From CAZWAP01 sp964632005 (GTDB taxonomy: Bacteria; Planctomycetota; Phycisphaerae; Sedimentisphaerales; Anaerobacaceae), in assembly GCA_964632005.1 (NCBI GenBank), contig CAZWAP010000022.1:1-37352 (forward strand): a DNA stretch of 37,352 bases, written 5' to 3'. Below are positions 23,612-31,795 of the stretch, one piece after another. Under the pieces are notes generated by a model, which ran no database searches, was not told the DNA's origin, and saw only the letters and a program-made list of their open reading frames with translations. The position numbers and the translations under genes were made by a program. The first letter of the stretch is position 1; each line of letters opens with the position of its first letter.

Positions 23612-26600
23612 CTACAAAGCTTTGCGATTCCTTTTGGGCACTGGTATAATGGCTCCGTCTATCGGCATAACAATTTCTCCGCCGCCGAACCTGCGGGGCA
23701 GCCAGGGCATAAACTCGAGCCATTGGTCTGCGAGCAGGACGAAATCCCGGACATTCACAACGCCGTCTTGATTTACGTCGCCCAAGAGGGGCCAGCTGCT
23801 CATTGAAGCAAAGGGCGTGCCGCCGTAAGCGCCCATATTGAGCCTGCCGCCGTGGGGGATGCGTTCCCTGTCGGGGTAGAGGTCAGGCTGGCCGGCGTCG
23901 ATGCAGGGGCTGGTCACTTCGTCGATAACCCAGAGGTTGTGCTCAGGCCAATACCTTCCGAACCTCGAACGCAGATGGTAATCGCCGTTGTTGGGGTCTG
24001 CAAAAAGCGGGTCCTGGCTGATGTTGCCGGGTCCTTCGTGGCCTGCCAATCTCTGGATGCAGCTGAATCGGGCGGGCAGGTCCTCGGACAGATCATCTAT
24101 GGAGTTGTTCCACAGGATGCAGTTGGATATGTTCGGCTCAGCGCCGAACCAGGCACCGACGCCGTAGCCGTTGCCGGCAATGGTGAGATTCGTAATGGTC
24201 GGTCTGGCGCCGTTGTCGCAGTATATACCGTACGGACTGCCGGTAATGACGAAATTTCTCAGGACGCTGTCGGCCTGCTCGCCGGCGAAGAACGAGAACG
24301 CCCAGTCGCTTTTTGCCGTTACAACGGCGGCGTCGGCGGCGCTCTGGACGGTGATTGCCTTTGCGTCGAAGGTAACGTCCTCGGTATAGACACCGGGCCA
24401 GACGAGCACGATGTCGCCATCCTGGGCGGCATCGATGCCTTTCTGGATGGTTGCGAATGCGTTTTCTCTGGTGAGGCCCGTGTTCGTGTCGCTGCCGGTT
24501 GCCTTGTCAACGTGATAGACGAGGCGGCTGCGTCCTTTGCTGGCCTGGCGTGTGCCGCCGTACGCTCCCATATTGATTCTTGCGCCGTTGGGCGGAGGCT
24601 CGTTTGCGACGGGGTCGTCGGGGTCGCCGGCATCGATGCAGGGGCTATGCCTGGGGTCGATAACCCAGGCTCCTGCGTGTGGGTCGTATCGGCCGTAGAT
24701 GGACTGGAGGTGGTAATCGGGTACGGCCGACGGGGCAAAGAACGGTTGGTCGGCGATATTGCCGGTGCCGGGATAACCGCCCTGCACGTCGGAAAAAGTT
24801 ACCGGCTCGGCAGGCGGGTCATTGAGGACGACTTGAAGCCCCTCGTTGTACCAGATGATCGAGTTTCGGATCTTGATGTCGCTGCCGTTTGACTGTATTG
24901 CGGCGTCGGCCATAGGTTTGGCCCAGGGACCCGGGACCAGCCTGTTATGCGCGATGGTGCAATTTATGATTCGCACGCGGTTGCGTGGGCATTCGGCCTC
25001 GGTACAGTCGGCGATATCGGGGCCTCGCCGCGCCAACCCTGCGGATCCAGCGGCAGCAAGGTTGTTGGAGATGATGCAGTTTTTCAGGATGAGGCTCGTC
25101 AGTGGGTCCGCGGTGTAGAATCCGCCGCCGAGCATAAAGCCGTTCTCAGTGCGTGGGCCGTTGGAGGAAAGCTCGGAGTTTATGAGCAGTGCAGCGGCCC
25201 GTCGTATGTAGATGCCCGCACCGAAGCCGTTGTGGTAGAGGGTATTTCTCCTGAGAACGCAGTCGAGAATTTTAACGTCCGCACCGCGTATGACGCCAAC
25301 TGCGCCGCCGCGGCCGCCCGATTCGGCCGGCCCGAATCCGCCGGCGGTGCAGTCCTCGACGATGCAGCCGATTATCACGGGATTGCCGCCGACACAGCCG
25401 ATACCTCCCCCGATCTCGGTAGCGCACTGCCGTATGACGCAGTTCACGATTGTAGGGCTGCTGTACTCGCAGTAGATGCCGGCCCCGACGGGGTGGTCGG
25501 GGCTGAGGTTCCATCGCATCTGGTCGGGGGGGATCTGGGAGCCGGGGATGCTGCCGTTGATGATCGTGAATCCGCGCAGGACCGAGTCGGCTGTTTCGCC
25601 CTCGTGAAAGTAGAATCCCCTGTGAGATATGGCTGGGGAGCCGGACGTATCGGAGCAGTCGATGATGGTGCGTTCGGGCCCGTCGGTGCTCTGGAGGGTG
25701 ATGGCCCTTCCGCGGAACTGGATGTCACGGTTGCCTGGTCCGCGGTAAGTGCCGGGCGCGACTTCGATGACGTCGCCGTCTTTGGCGGCGTCGATCGCCT
25801 GCTGAATGGTAGGGAAGTCGTCGGGGACGCGAATGGTCGTCGCAGGTGAACTCAGGTGGACTGCCAGATCGTCAACGAGGACTTTGGTGCCCAGGAGGAT
25901 GACATAGCAGGTGCCTGTGGCCGATTTGAGTGGTATCTCGTTGCGTCCTGGCTGCAAGTGTTGCGGGGTGGTCCAATTGTGGGCGTCGGACGAGAGGGAA
26001 TAAAGCAGGTAACCCGGCGGCGACTGGGAAAACAAGGAGTTTGAGGGGAACCTTACGGTGAGCTTGAGAATGCCGGTGACCGTGCGGGGCGCCGGGGGCG
26101 GGGCGATCGGGAAAGAATAGCCCAGGTGAGCCGGCTGGCCGAGGTGGTCCATAAAGCCCAATTGCCTATCTGTTTGGGAGGCGCAATAAAAAAGGTAGGG
26201 CTCTGGCGGCGGGAAGGCATCTTTCGGCCAGAACACGGAGTGCGTGTAGCTATCGTCCTGGGCCTTGTCGGTGGTGAAATCATCGAAGTATTGATAAGTC
26301 CAGCCGGGCGGGACCTCAACGGCGACGGCTTCAAGGTCATAATCGAACAAATCGCAACAGGGTGATTTGATCTGCCCGATCAGGTGAGCGGAATCGCCCG
26401 AGATGGTCAGCACCAGATCGATCTGGCCGGCGGTGCCGTCTGCGGTTTCGCCTTCAAAGACAATCCGGCCCGGCTCGACCGAAGTGGCTTTCAGTGCGGT
26501 CATATTGAAGAGGAGGCCCAGACTCCGCGTGTAGAGGAAAGGGCTTGGGCTGAGGGTTGCGTCGACCCAGTCGAAGCGGGCAGTACCGCTGGCAAGCCCG

Positions 26601-26776
26601 ACCTTCAGGCGAAACTGCCCGGTGACCGTGTGCGTCACGTGGATGCCCGCGAAGCCACCGGTTTGAACGACGCTGCTCTGGTCGGTCAGGAACATATAGT
26701 CAATCGTTGATCCGGAGGCCGGCAGTACGGTGAAAATGAGGGCTGCTATCGAAGCTGGGATCATCGTGCGGTTCAT
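23612..26776 (-). CDS. Secreted parallel beta-helix protein with dockerin-like repeat
   Basis: The 1054-residue protein has a Sec signal (about 1-22). Residues about 25-310 form an N-terminal region with no family I can name. Two right-handed beta-helix modules follow, each opened by the same phrase: FPTIQQAIDAAKDGDVIEVAPGTY near 321 and FATIQKGIDAAQDGDIVLVWPGVY near 775. Both end with an SPCIDAG...NMGAYGGT block (about 720-745 and 960-990), a tandem duplication. Residues 999-1021 are a single dockerin type I-like calcium repeat (GDVNQDGVVNVRDFVLLADQW), then a 33-residue tail. The modules resemble NosD/pectate-lyase-type helices that bind or cut polysaccharide; no catalytic residues can be assigned. 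ATG 26776 has AAGGA before it. Confidence 0.88.
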   Translation of the reverse strand: MNRTMIPASIAALIFTVLPASGSTIDYMFLTDQSSVVQTGGFAGIHVTHTVTGQFRLKVGLASGTARFDWVDATLSPSPFLYTRSLGLLFNMTALKATSVEPGRIVFEGETADGTAGQIDLVLTISGDSAHLIGQIKSPCCDLFDYDLEAVAVEVPPGWTYQYFDDFTTDKAQDDSYTHSVFWPKDAFPPPEPYLFYCASQTDRQLGFMDHLGQPAHLGYSFPIAPPPAPRTVTGILKLTVRFPSNSLFSQSPPGYLLYSLSSDAHNWTTPQHLQPGRNEIPLKSATGTCYVILLGTKVLVDDLAVHLSSPATTIRVPDDFPTIQQAIDAAKDGDVIEVAPGTYRGPGNRDIQFRGRAITLQSTDGPERTIIDCSDTSGSPAISHRGFYFHEGETADSVLRGFTIINGSIPGSQIPPDQMRWNLSPDHPVGAGIYCEYSSPTIVNCVIRQCATEIGGGIGCVGGNPVIIGCIVEDCTAGGFGPAESGGRGGAVGVIRGADVKILDCVLRRNTLYHNGFGAGIYIRRAAALLINSELSSNGPRTENGFMLGGGFYTADPLTSLILKNCIISNNLAAAGSAGLARRGPDIADCTEAECPRNRVRIINCTIAHNRLVPGPWAKPMADAAIQSNGSDIKIRNSIIWYNEGLQVVLNDPPAEPVTFSDVQGGYPGTGNIADQPFFAPSAVPDYHLQSIYGRYDPHAGAWVIDPRHSPCIDAGDPDDPVANEPPPNGARINMGAYGGTRQASKGRSRLVYHVDKATGSDTNTGLTRENAFATIQKGIDAAQDGDIVLVWPGVYTEDVTFDAKAITVQSAADAAVVTAKSDWAFSFFAGEQADSVLRNFVITGSPYGIYCDNGARPTITNLTIAGNGYGVGAWFGAEPNISNCILWNNSIDDLSEDLPARFSCIQRLAGHEGPGNISQDPLFADPNNGDYHLRSRFGRYWPEHNLWVIDEVTSPCIDAGQPDLYPDRERIPHGGRLNMGAYGGTPFASMSSWPLLGDVNQDGVVNVRDFVLLADQWLEFMPWLPRRFGGGEIVMPIDGAIIPVPKRNRKAL

Positions 26777-26832
26777 TCAGCTGTCCTTTTCGCGACTACG
26801 TATCTATCATCGGTCGAAACAAGGGCTGCCTG

Positions 26833-26870
26833 AAACGGCTGCCCGCAACAAAAAGGGCGGGCAGCCGTTT
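26833..26870 (-). terminator. Perfect 14-bp inverted repeat after a dockerin gene
   Basis: The arms at 26833-26846 and 26857-26870 are exact reverse complements (AAACGGCTGCCCGC and GCGGGCAGCCGTTT), with a 10-base loop. It lies 37 bases past the stop of the gene at 26908-27948 on the minus strand. Each arm ends with three T on its own strand but no longer T-run follows, so it may be a terminator with its U-tract partly inside the stem, or an RNA-stabilising hairpin between two dockerin genes. Confidence 0.55.
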
Positions 26871-26907
26871 CCTCTGCCAGGCTGAAGCCTGGTGGTGGCA
26901 ACTTGTT

Positions 26908-27948
26908 CTATTCGTCGTCGGTGAAGGGCATCGTATATTCCTTGCCCCACTGCTGTGCCATAATGGCCAGATCGGCAAGGTTGACCACCTCATCGCCGTT
27001 GAGGTCGCTGTTGGCAATGTCAGGCTGATTCGGGTCGATATCCTTCGGCATGGGCCTGATGCAGCCGACGTCCGGATCGATCGGCGGTACGTCATTAGGC
27101 TCGACCGCATCGACCAGCCGATCCACCACGCGCACGCGGACGTAAATAACGTCGCGATCCACTGCGGGCGGTATCTCCGGGAGCACGTCGGTCGGGTCGT
27201 CGGGCGCAATAAGCCGCTCGCGCCAATCTTCCAGCGGCAGTGGGTAGCCGGGCTTCGCAAAGGTACGAACTATCGCACGGATGAGGTAAACTCCCGGCCT
27301 TTTGAAGTGCACCGGCACTCCCACCTTTGCACGTCCTATGCTTGGGCCCTTTCGGCAGTCCCTTGCACCGTCTTTGCCTATGGTGACCCAGGGGCACGGT
27401 TCGAAAACTGGGTCATCCGGCCGGGGACAGCATACGGCGCCGAGGCGTCTGCAATTCTCGCAGGTACAACGTGCGTAAGGGCACTCGTTCGGATCGGGCC
27501 TGGTGAGGTCGCAGTCCGTTGCAGCGGGGTCCAGACATTTGCAAAGCCTGCAGTACTGCACGACAATAGAGGTGCCCATGCAGCCGTACGAGCCGGTGTA
27601 CCATACGGCCTCAAGGTCGCGGCTCAGACAGAAAATCACCCTTGTACCGACCGGCACCCTGAGCGAGCCGTTTTTTCTGGCGAAGTTCTCGGCGTCTCCG
27701 GTCGGCAAGTAGTAGTACGCAGCGTTGATCCATATCGGCGGACCAATCAGGCAGGCCCGGGGTGATGCCACAGTATACTTGAGGACCGGCAAGGGTCGAT
27801 GGCGAAAGGCGTTGCGGTCAGGGGTGGCGTTGGGTTCACCCGGCCCTGGGCCGGACCCCTCGGTTGCCCAGCAGGGCAAGATCGCACCGAGCAAAACGGA
27901 CAAGATGCAAACGAGGACACAACTTCTGCTAACAGGTCGTCTTGACAT
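26908..27948 (-). CDS. Secreted cysteine-rich protein with dockerin-like repeat
   Basis: The 346-residue protein starts with a signal peptide (about 1-28, SVLLGAILPCWA). A cysteine-rich region at about 120-195 includes phrases such as CRLCKC, CTCENC and VCCPRP; more than a dozen cysteines here could bind metal or form disulfides. A beta-rich region follows, and residues 314-335 are one dockerin type I-like calcium repeat (SDLNGDEVVNLADLAIMAQQW). I do not recognise the family. ATG 27948 has a perfect AGGAGG ribosome binding site. It is 131 bases upstream of the beta-helix gene on the same strand, separated by the hairpin at 26833, so the two may be read partly together. Both carry the same type of C-terminal repeat. 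Confidence 0.85.
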   Translation of the reverse strand: MSRRPVSRSCVLVCILSVLLGAILPCWATEGSGPGPGEPNATPDRNAFRHRPLPVLKYTVASPRACLIGPPIWINAAYYYLPTGDAENFARKNGSLRVPVGTRVIFCLSRDLEAVWYTGSYGCMGTSIVVQYCRLCKCLDPAATDCDLTRPDPNECPYARCTCENCRRLGAVCCPRPDDPVFEPCPWVTIGKDGARDCRKGPSIGRAKVGVPVHFKRPGVYLIRAIVRTFAKPGYPLPLEDWRERLIAPDDPTDVLPEIPPAVDRDVIYVRVRVVDRLVDAVEPNDVPPIDPDVGCIRPMPKDIDPNQPDIANSDLNGDEVVNLADLAIMAQQWGKEYTMPFTDDE

Positions 27949-27987
27949 AATACACCTCCTATTACACAGTCTTGCATTACTAACGTT

Positions 27988-28018
27988 CACTTGCGCAAGT
28001 GGGGGGCATCGCTGCCCC
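27988..28018. promoter_or_regulatory. Palindrome and hairpin before the cysteine-rich gene
   Basis: CACTTGCGCAAGTG at 27988-28001 is a perfect 14-base palindrome 40 bases upstream of the ATG, the size of a dimeric repressor site. Directly next to it, GGGGCA-TCGC-TGCCCC (28003-28018) is a perfect six-pair hairpin, which could be the end of the sigma-factor transcript from 28079. Neither has a T-run. Their function is inferred from position only. Confidence 0.4.
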
Positions 28019-28078
28019 ACGGTGAATCAAACTACGATCAGAACTGAATTGTAAAAGAGCAAATATGCCGTCCGGGCG

Positions 28079-29935
28079 TTATTGACCCAGGGAGCCTCGC
28101 GCCAGGTCCACAAGCCACAGCAGGCTCGCATCGTTTTGCGGCGGGGCGCCGTCGGGAGTCGGTCTGGGGCGCAAAAATTGGCTGCCGAGCTGCTCGATAT
28201 TTTGCAGATAAGAGAAGTTCAGAACGCCTGCGGAGCTGCCGTCTATTGAGAAAGAGATCCGGGCCACCGCGTCGGTTTGCAAGTCGATGCTGTAGGTCAG
28301 GGTAACATCGTGCGCGTTCAAGGTGACACGGGCGGTCCGGGCGTCAGCCAGCTCTGTGCTGAATGGTATCCGTTGTTCGGCGGCGTCACGCCTTACCGTG
28401 TCGATGGTGTGCAATCCGATCCAGGGTCTTGAGAGGCCCTTGAAAAAGGTCCCCGGCCTGTAGTGGGTGCGCTTACCGGCCCGCGGTGAAGCTATGTAGG
28501 CCTGCGCAGGTGTATCGACGATCGTCAGGTCGTTACCGACGTGCAGCGTGAGCCAGGGGTCGAAGCGTTTGCTGGTCGCATAGACAAATGGAATTCGTCC
28601 GGCGCCGCGGACGTTCTGGCCGTTGACCCGGCCGGTGACCGTGAAGAACGTCCAGCCCCGCTTGTGCATCGCATCGCGTCGGTCGATCATCCGGAGGCCC
28701 GTGGGCCAATCGCCCTGGAAGTATCCCTCATCGAGGACGTTGTAGTGACGGATAACCCAGGGCCGATTGTTGGCCGAGTCGCCGCTTCGCGTGGCAACCA
28801 CGAGCAGACCGTTGGCTCGGTTGGGGACGTATTGCATCTTCTGGCTTGGTCTGGTGCCTTCGGTGCGCGAGATAAAGCTGCTGAACTGCGGGTTATCGGT
28901 GGGCAGCCTTGCGACGCTCAGGTCGGGGGCGTACCTCCGATGGTTGTTTATGTATATAACGCCGTTGTCGAAACAGTAGTTGGCCTGGTCGTTCTGGAGG
29001 AACTGGGCCTGCGGTCGGTGGCCGCGGCGTCCGGCTTTTACACGGATCATCACCGGATTATCCGGGCCTTCGGGGAAGTAGTACCAGTATTCTTCCTGGC
29101 GGGCCTGGTTGTGCGGTGTGGAGATTGTGGCGGCGCGGTCTTCAGCGGCGCCGGCGATCTGGCCGCTCTTTGGCCCCAGCGAGCCGGAGCCGACCACAGC
29201 CGCTACGGTGATAACAGCTGCAGCCGAGAGCGAGACGATGGCGGTCTTCGTGGTGGCTATGCCCACGAGGCCAGCCAGCGTTCCGATGCTCAAGGACGCG
29301 CTGCTAACGGAGACCTGGGCCGCCGCTTCGGCCGGGGCCGTTAACTTCCCAAAGAGCACTAAGGCACCCAGGAGCGAGCCCTTGCTCAAGCCGTTGCGCA
29401 AGAGTTGCTTCTGGAGCGCCCTTTTGGCGCGCAGGAATAGCATCCGTGTGCTGAACTCGCTGCGGCCCATTGCCTGGGCAATCTCGGCGTAGGACATCTG
29501 GTCATAGCATCGCATGACAAGGACCGCGCGATGCGTTGTCCGCAGGCCTTTCATTGCCGCGGCGACGATCTGTTTGAGCTCCCGGCTGACAAGATTTTCG
29601 AAGGCCTGCTGTTGGTGGTTCGCTGGCTGGCGGTTTTTTCTGGATTGGGCGAGCCTCTTCTGGGTACTGAGGTTTCGTTGGTGTCGGTGGATCTTGTTGG
29701 TGGCTATTCCGTAGAGCCAGGGCCAGAATTTATCTGCTCTTCTTAATTTGCCCAGGATTCTGCACATCTCCAACATCGTCTCCTGCAGGATTTCCTGCGT
29801 GAGCTCTTCGTCCAGCGTCAGGCGGTAGAGGTAGAGTCTGAGGCGTTTTGTGGCCATTTCGGCCAGCCTATCCAGCGACTCTTTTTCGCCGCGTTGGGCC
29901 TTTTTGAGCAGTTCTATGTGGTCTTTTTCACCCAT
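28079..29935 (-). CDS. ECF sigma factor fused to membrane and exported domain
   Basis: Counted from ATG 29935, the 618-residue protein begins as an ECF-type sigma factor: region 2 at about 20-85 (TQEILQETMLEM and FWPWLYGIATNKIHRH) and region 4 at about 120-180 (LRTTHRAVLVMRCYDQMSYAEIAQAMGRSEF). After a helical linker there is a hydrophobic segment at 228-250 (TTKTAIVSLSAAAVITVAAVV), weaker ones at about 183-197 and 216-226, and then some 360 residues of beta-rich sequence of no family I know. The C-terminal part probably lies outside the membrane, so one polypeptide joins a sensor to a transcription factor. A longer start at ATG 30028 would add 31 AT-rich-coded residues; neither start has a good ribosome binding site. 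No separate anti-sigma gene is nearby. Confidence 0.85.
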   Translation of the reverse strand: MGEKDHIELLKKAQRGEKESLDRLAEMATKRLRLYLYRLTLDEELTQEILQETMLEMCRILGKLRRADKFWPWLYGIATNKIHRHQRNLSTQKRLAQSRKNRQPANHQQQAFENLVSRELKQIVAAAMKGLRTTHRAVLVMRCYDQMSYAEIAQAMGRSEFSTRMLFLRAKRALQKQLLRNGLSKGSLLGALVLFGKLTAPAEAAAQVSVSSASLSIGTLAGLVGIATTKTAIVSLSAAAVITVAAVVGSGSLGPKSGQIAGAAEDRAATISTPHNQARQEEYWYYFPEGPDNPVMIRVKAGRRGHRPQAQFLQNDQANYCFDNGVIYINNHRRYAPDLSVARLPTDNPQFSSFISRTEGTRPSQKMQYVPNRANGLLVVATRSGDSANNRPWVIRHYNVLDEGYFQGDWPTGLRMIDRRDAMHKRGWTFFTVTGRVNGQNVRGAGRIPFVYATSKRFDPWLTLHVGNDLTIVDTPAQAYIASPRAGKRTHYRPGTFFKGLSRPWIGLHTIDTVRRDAAEQRIPFSTELADARTARVTLNAHDVTLTYSIDLQTDAVARISFSIDGSSAGVLNFSYLQNIEQLGSQFLRPRPTPDGAPPQNDASLLWLVDLARGSLGQ

Positions 29936-30304
29936 ACAGCCCGAGACGAGCCTTTTTTGCGGGCCCTTCAGAAGATTTGTGCCGGCAGAGGGGGCAAACG
30001 TAACGACATTTTCATTCGATTTTAACATTTTTCGTGGGGCTTGCCGTGGATCGGGCGGATTTTGGGGTCGGTGGGGCTTGAATTAGCGCGCCATTGAGGA
30101 GGATGCGGCGTTCGAGAGGACCTTGGTGATGTCTGGGGGGCCGAGGGGGTTTGGCCGGTCCGACCGGGCAAAAGGGAAAAATGGCCTGGCTAAAACCGTT
30201 GAAACGCTGGCGCGCGGGTGGTAGGATACATTATTTGGGTGTGCCCGAGTGGCAAGAGTCGTGAAAAGGGCGCCGGCGCGATCCGGAGCGTTCTGGAGAC
30301 GAAT
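29936..30304. other. Divergent region: sigma fusion / redox operon
   Basis: About 369 bases. The left part (to 30028) may encode an N-terminal extension of the sigma-factor fusion. The right part holds the promoter of the redox operon and its ribosome binding site GGAG (30294-30297). I see no gene. Confidence 0.5.
30199..30227 (+). promoter_or_regulatory. Promoter of the seven-gene redox operon
   Basis: TTGAAA (30199-30204), a 17-base spacer and TAGGAT (30222-30227). Transcription would begin near 30234, about 70 bases before the first ATG at 30305. The first gene could be read from here through to 36230. Confidence 0.55.
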
Positions 30305-30811
30305 ATGAGCAAGATCATCATCGTGGAAGCGGAAAAGTGCATGGCCTGTCGGACCTGTGAGGTCGAATGCGCGCTGGCACACTCCAAGTCGAAAGACCTG
30401 GCGGAGGCGCTCGAGCAAGAGCGGCCTCGGGTAAACGTCGAGGGTACGCTGGAGTTCTGGGCGCCGATGATGTGCCGGCACTGCGAAGAGGCGCCGTGTA
30501 TGAAGGTATGCCCGGCAGGGGCGATACGCCGTGCGGGCCCCGGAAGCCCCGTGCTGCTGGATGGGGAGCTGTGCATCGGGTGCAACTTCTGTCTTGCGGT
30601 TTGCCCGTTCGGCGTGATCTCACCTTCCTATGAAGGGCATCGGATGGTCAAGTGCGACCTGTGCTTTGAGCGTCTTGAGGCGGGGCAGGAGCCTGCGTGC
30701 GTTGCGAGCTGTCCAATGGAGGCGTTGAAGTTCGTCGAGGCCGAGCAGTACGTCCGGGCGAAGAGAGGTGTGGCGCTGCGTCGGCACATCGAGGAGCAGG
30801 CAGGCGAGTGA
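30305..30811 (+). CDS. Ferredoxin-like subunit with four [4Fe-4S] sites
   Basis: The 168-residue protein has sixteen cysteines arranged for four [4Fe-4S] clusters: C12/15/18/22, C57/60/65/69, C90/93/96/100 and C117/120/132/136. This is the layout of the HycB/DmsB/CooF family, electron-transfer subunits that carry electrons between a catalytic enzyme and a partner. It has no signal peptide or membrane segment, so it works in the cytoplasm. ATG 30305 was chosen over an upstream GTG because GGAG stands eight bases before it. It leads an operon with NADH-oxidising subunits, so it may link them to the missing catalytic enzyme. Which enzyme it serves cannot be told: formate dehydrogenase, hydrogenase and CO dehydrogenase all use such subunits. 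Confidence 0.9.
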   Translation: MSKIIIVEAEKCMACRTCEVECALAHSKSKDLAEALEQERPRVNVEGTLEFWAPMMCRHCEEAPCMKVCPAGAIRRAGPGSPVLLDGELCIGCNFCLAVCPFGVISPSYEGHRMVKCDLCFERLEAGQEPACVASCPMEALKFVEAEQYVRAKRGVALRRHIEEQAGE

Positions 30812-30965
30812 GGGTATGCGGCAAGGGCGCGATCTGGGTTGCAGGCGGCAAGTGGTACTGTGGCATCGGGCCGGCAGGCGGGCGAAAACGGTCGGTGCGC
30901 CGGGGGATGAGCCGGTGTGGGGGGAAAGCTGATAGGCGTGTTCTTTCAAGGGGAGGAACAGGCTA

Positions 30966-31253
30966 TTGAAACCTGCGGCACAAGAGCGTAAGATCATCAT
31001 AACGGTATGCGTTGGGAGCTCGTGCCACCTCAAGGGGGCGCGGGAGGTGATCGCCCGCTTTAGTGAGGTGGTGGCCGAGCGAGGGTGGCAGGGGACGGTG
31101 GAGTTGAAAGGGTGCTTCTGCATGGAACACTGCGGGGAGGGCATCAACTGGGAGATCAACGGCCAGCTCATCAGCAGTGGGGGCGTGGCTGAGGCGGTAG
31201 AGACGTTGCAAGAGAGGGTTCAGGAGATGCTTGGAGAAGCTCGGCCGGCTTGA
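30966..31253 (+). CDS. Small thioredoxin-like [2Fe-2S] protein
   Basis: The 95-residue protein has the NuoE-type thioredoxin-like [2Fe-2S] pattern: CxxxxC at C15 and C20, then CxxxC at C52 and C56, with an extra C50. It matches the C-terminal half of NuoE without the N-terminal helical domain. Proteins of this type move single electrons between flavin and iron-sulfur subunits. The start is TTG 30966 behind AGGGGAGG, nine bases away. It lies 154 bases after the ferredoxin gene and just before the PAS gene, in the usual place of a small [2Fe-2S] protein in hydrogenase-type operons. It may be a redox input for the sensor pair that follows, which is my inference. Confidence 0.88.
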   Translation: MKPAAQERKIIITVCVGSSCHLKGAREVIARFSEVVAERGWQGTVELKGCFCMEHCGEGINWEINGQLISSGGVAEAVETLQERVQEMLGEARPA

Positions 31254-31285
31254 ACCGGCGCAAAGCCGGGCGTGGGTTGATAGAT

Positions 31286-31795
31286 ATGGAACTTCCGGAA
31301 GAACAGGTGACGGCTCATGCCAGTGCGATTCTGCAGCACACGCCGAACGGGATTCTGCTCGTTGACGCTGAGACGCGCATTCGTTTTGTCAATCCGGCTT
31401 TCATCAAGATGTTCCATTGTGCCGGGGAGCCGCTTATGGGGCGGCTGGCCAGGGAGTTCGTGCACTCGGACTGCTTCGAGCGGGCCGTTGCGGCGGGCGG
31501 CTCGATGATGCTGAAAGAAACGATTCCCGAGCACGATACGAGCTTCCGCGTCGGCATCTTCCCGATCGAAGGTCAGGGGCTTTACTGCGGTATTTTCATC
31601 GACATCTCGGAGGAGGAAAAGGCGCGAAAGGACCTGCTCGATCTGAAGGCCCAGACGCTCAAGCACGCGCAGGAAGTCATCTCCAGGCAGATGCAGACCG
31701 CCCAAGAAATAGCCAGACTGCTGGGGGAGACGACGGCCGAGACGAAGGTCCTGCTGATGAAGCTCATCTCTCTCTACAAGGAAGAAGGCGAGTGA
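31286..31795 (+). CDS. PAS-domain sensor protein with coiled-coil tail
   Basis: The 169-residue protein has one PAS domain at about residues 11-110 (ILQHTPNGILLVDAETRIRFVNPAF at the start, YCGIFIDISEEEK at the end) and a helical tail at 110-166 with a heptad-like pattern (QTLKHAQEVISRQMQTAQEIARLLGETTAE). No kinase, HAMP or membrane segment is present, so it is a cytoplasmic sensor. Cysteines at 45, 63 and 101 could bind a cluster or sense redox. Its last codon overlaps the ATG of the SpoIIE phosphatase gene (TGATG), so the two are made together and probably act together. A TTG at 31250 or 31277 could give a longer form; ATG 31286 has only a weak ribosome binding site. Confidence 0.85.
   Translation: MELPEEQVTAHASAILQHTPNGILLVDAETRIRFVNPAFIKMFHCAGEPLMGRLAREFVHSDCFERAVAAGGSMMLKETIPEHDTSFRVGIFPIEGQGLYCGIFIDISEEEKARKDLLDLKAQTLKHAQEVISRQMQTAQEIARLLGETTAETKVLLMKLISLYKEEGE

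Noticed and set aside
23487..23723. Minus-strand frame ending in CSACHIADPSKCGNCN, overlapping the end of the beta-helix gene
   Set aside because: The cysteine-rich tail is curious and could be a frameshifted end of that protein, but the beta-helix gene has a normal dockerin repeat and stop, and there is no start or ribosome binding site for the other frame.
18422..25849. Long forward frames of 280-350 codons opposite the hydrolase and beta-helix genes
   Set aside because: They are mirror frames of confident minus-strand genes with signal peptides and domains; none has a convincing ribosome binding site.
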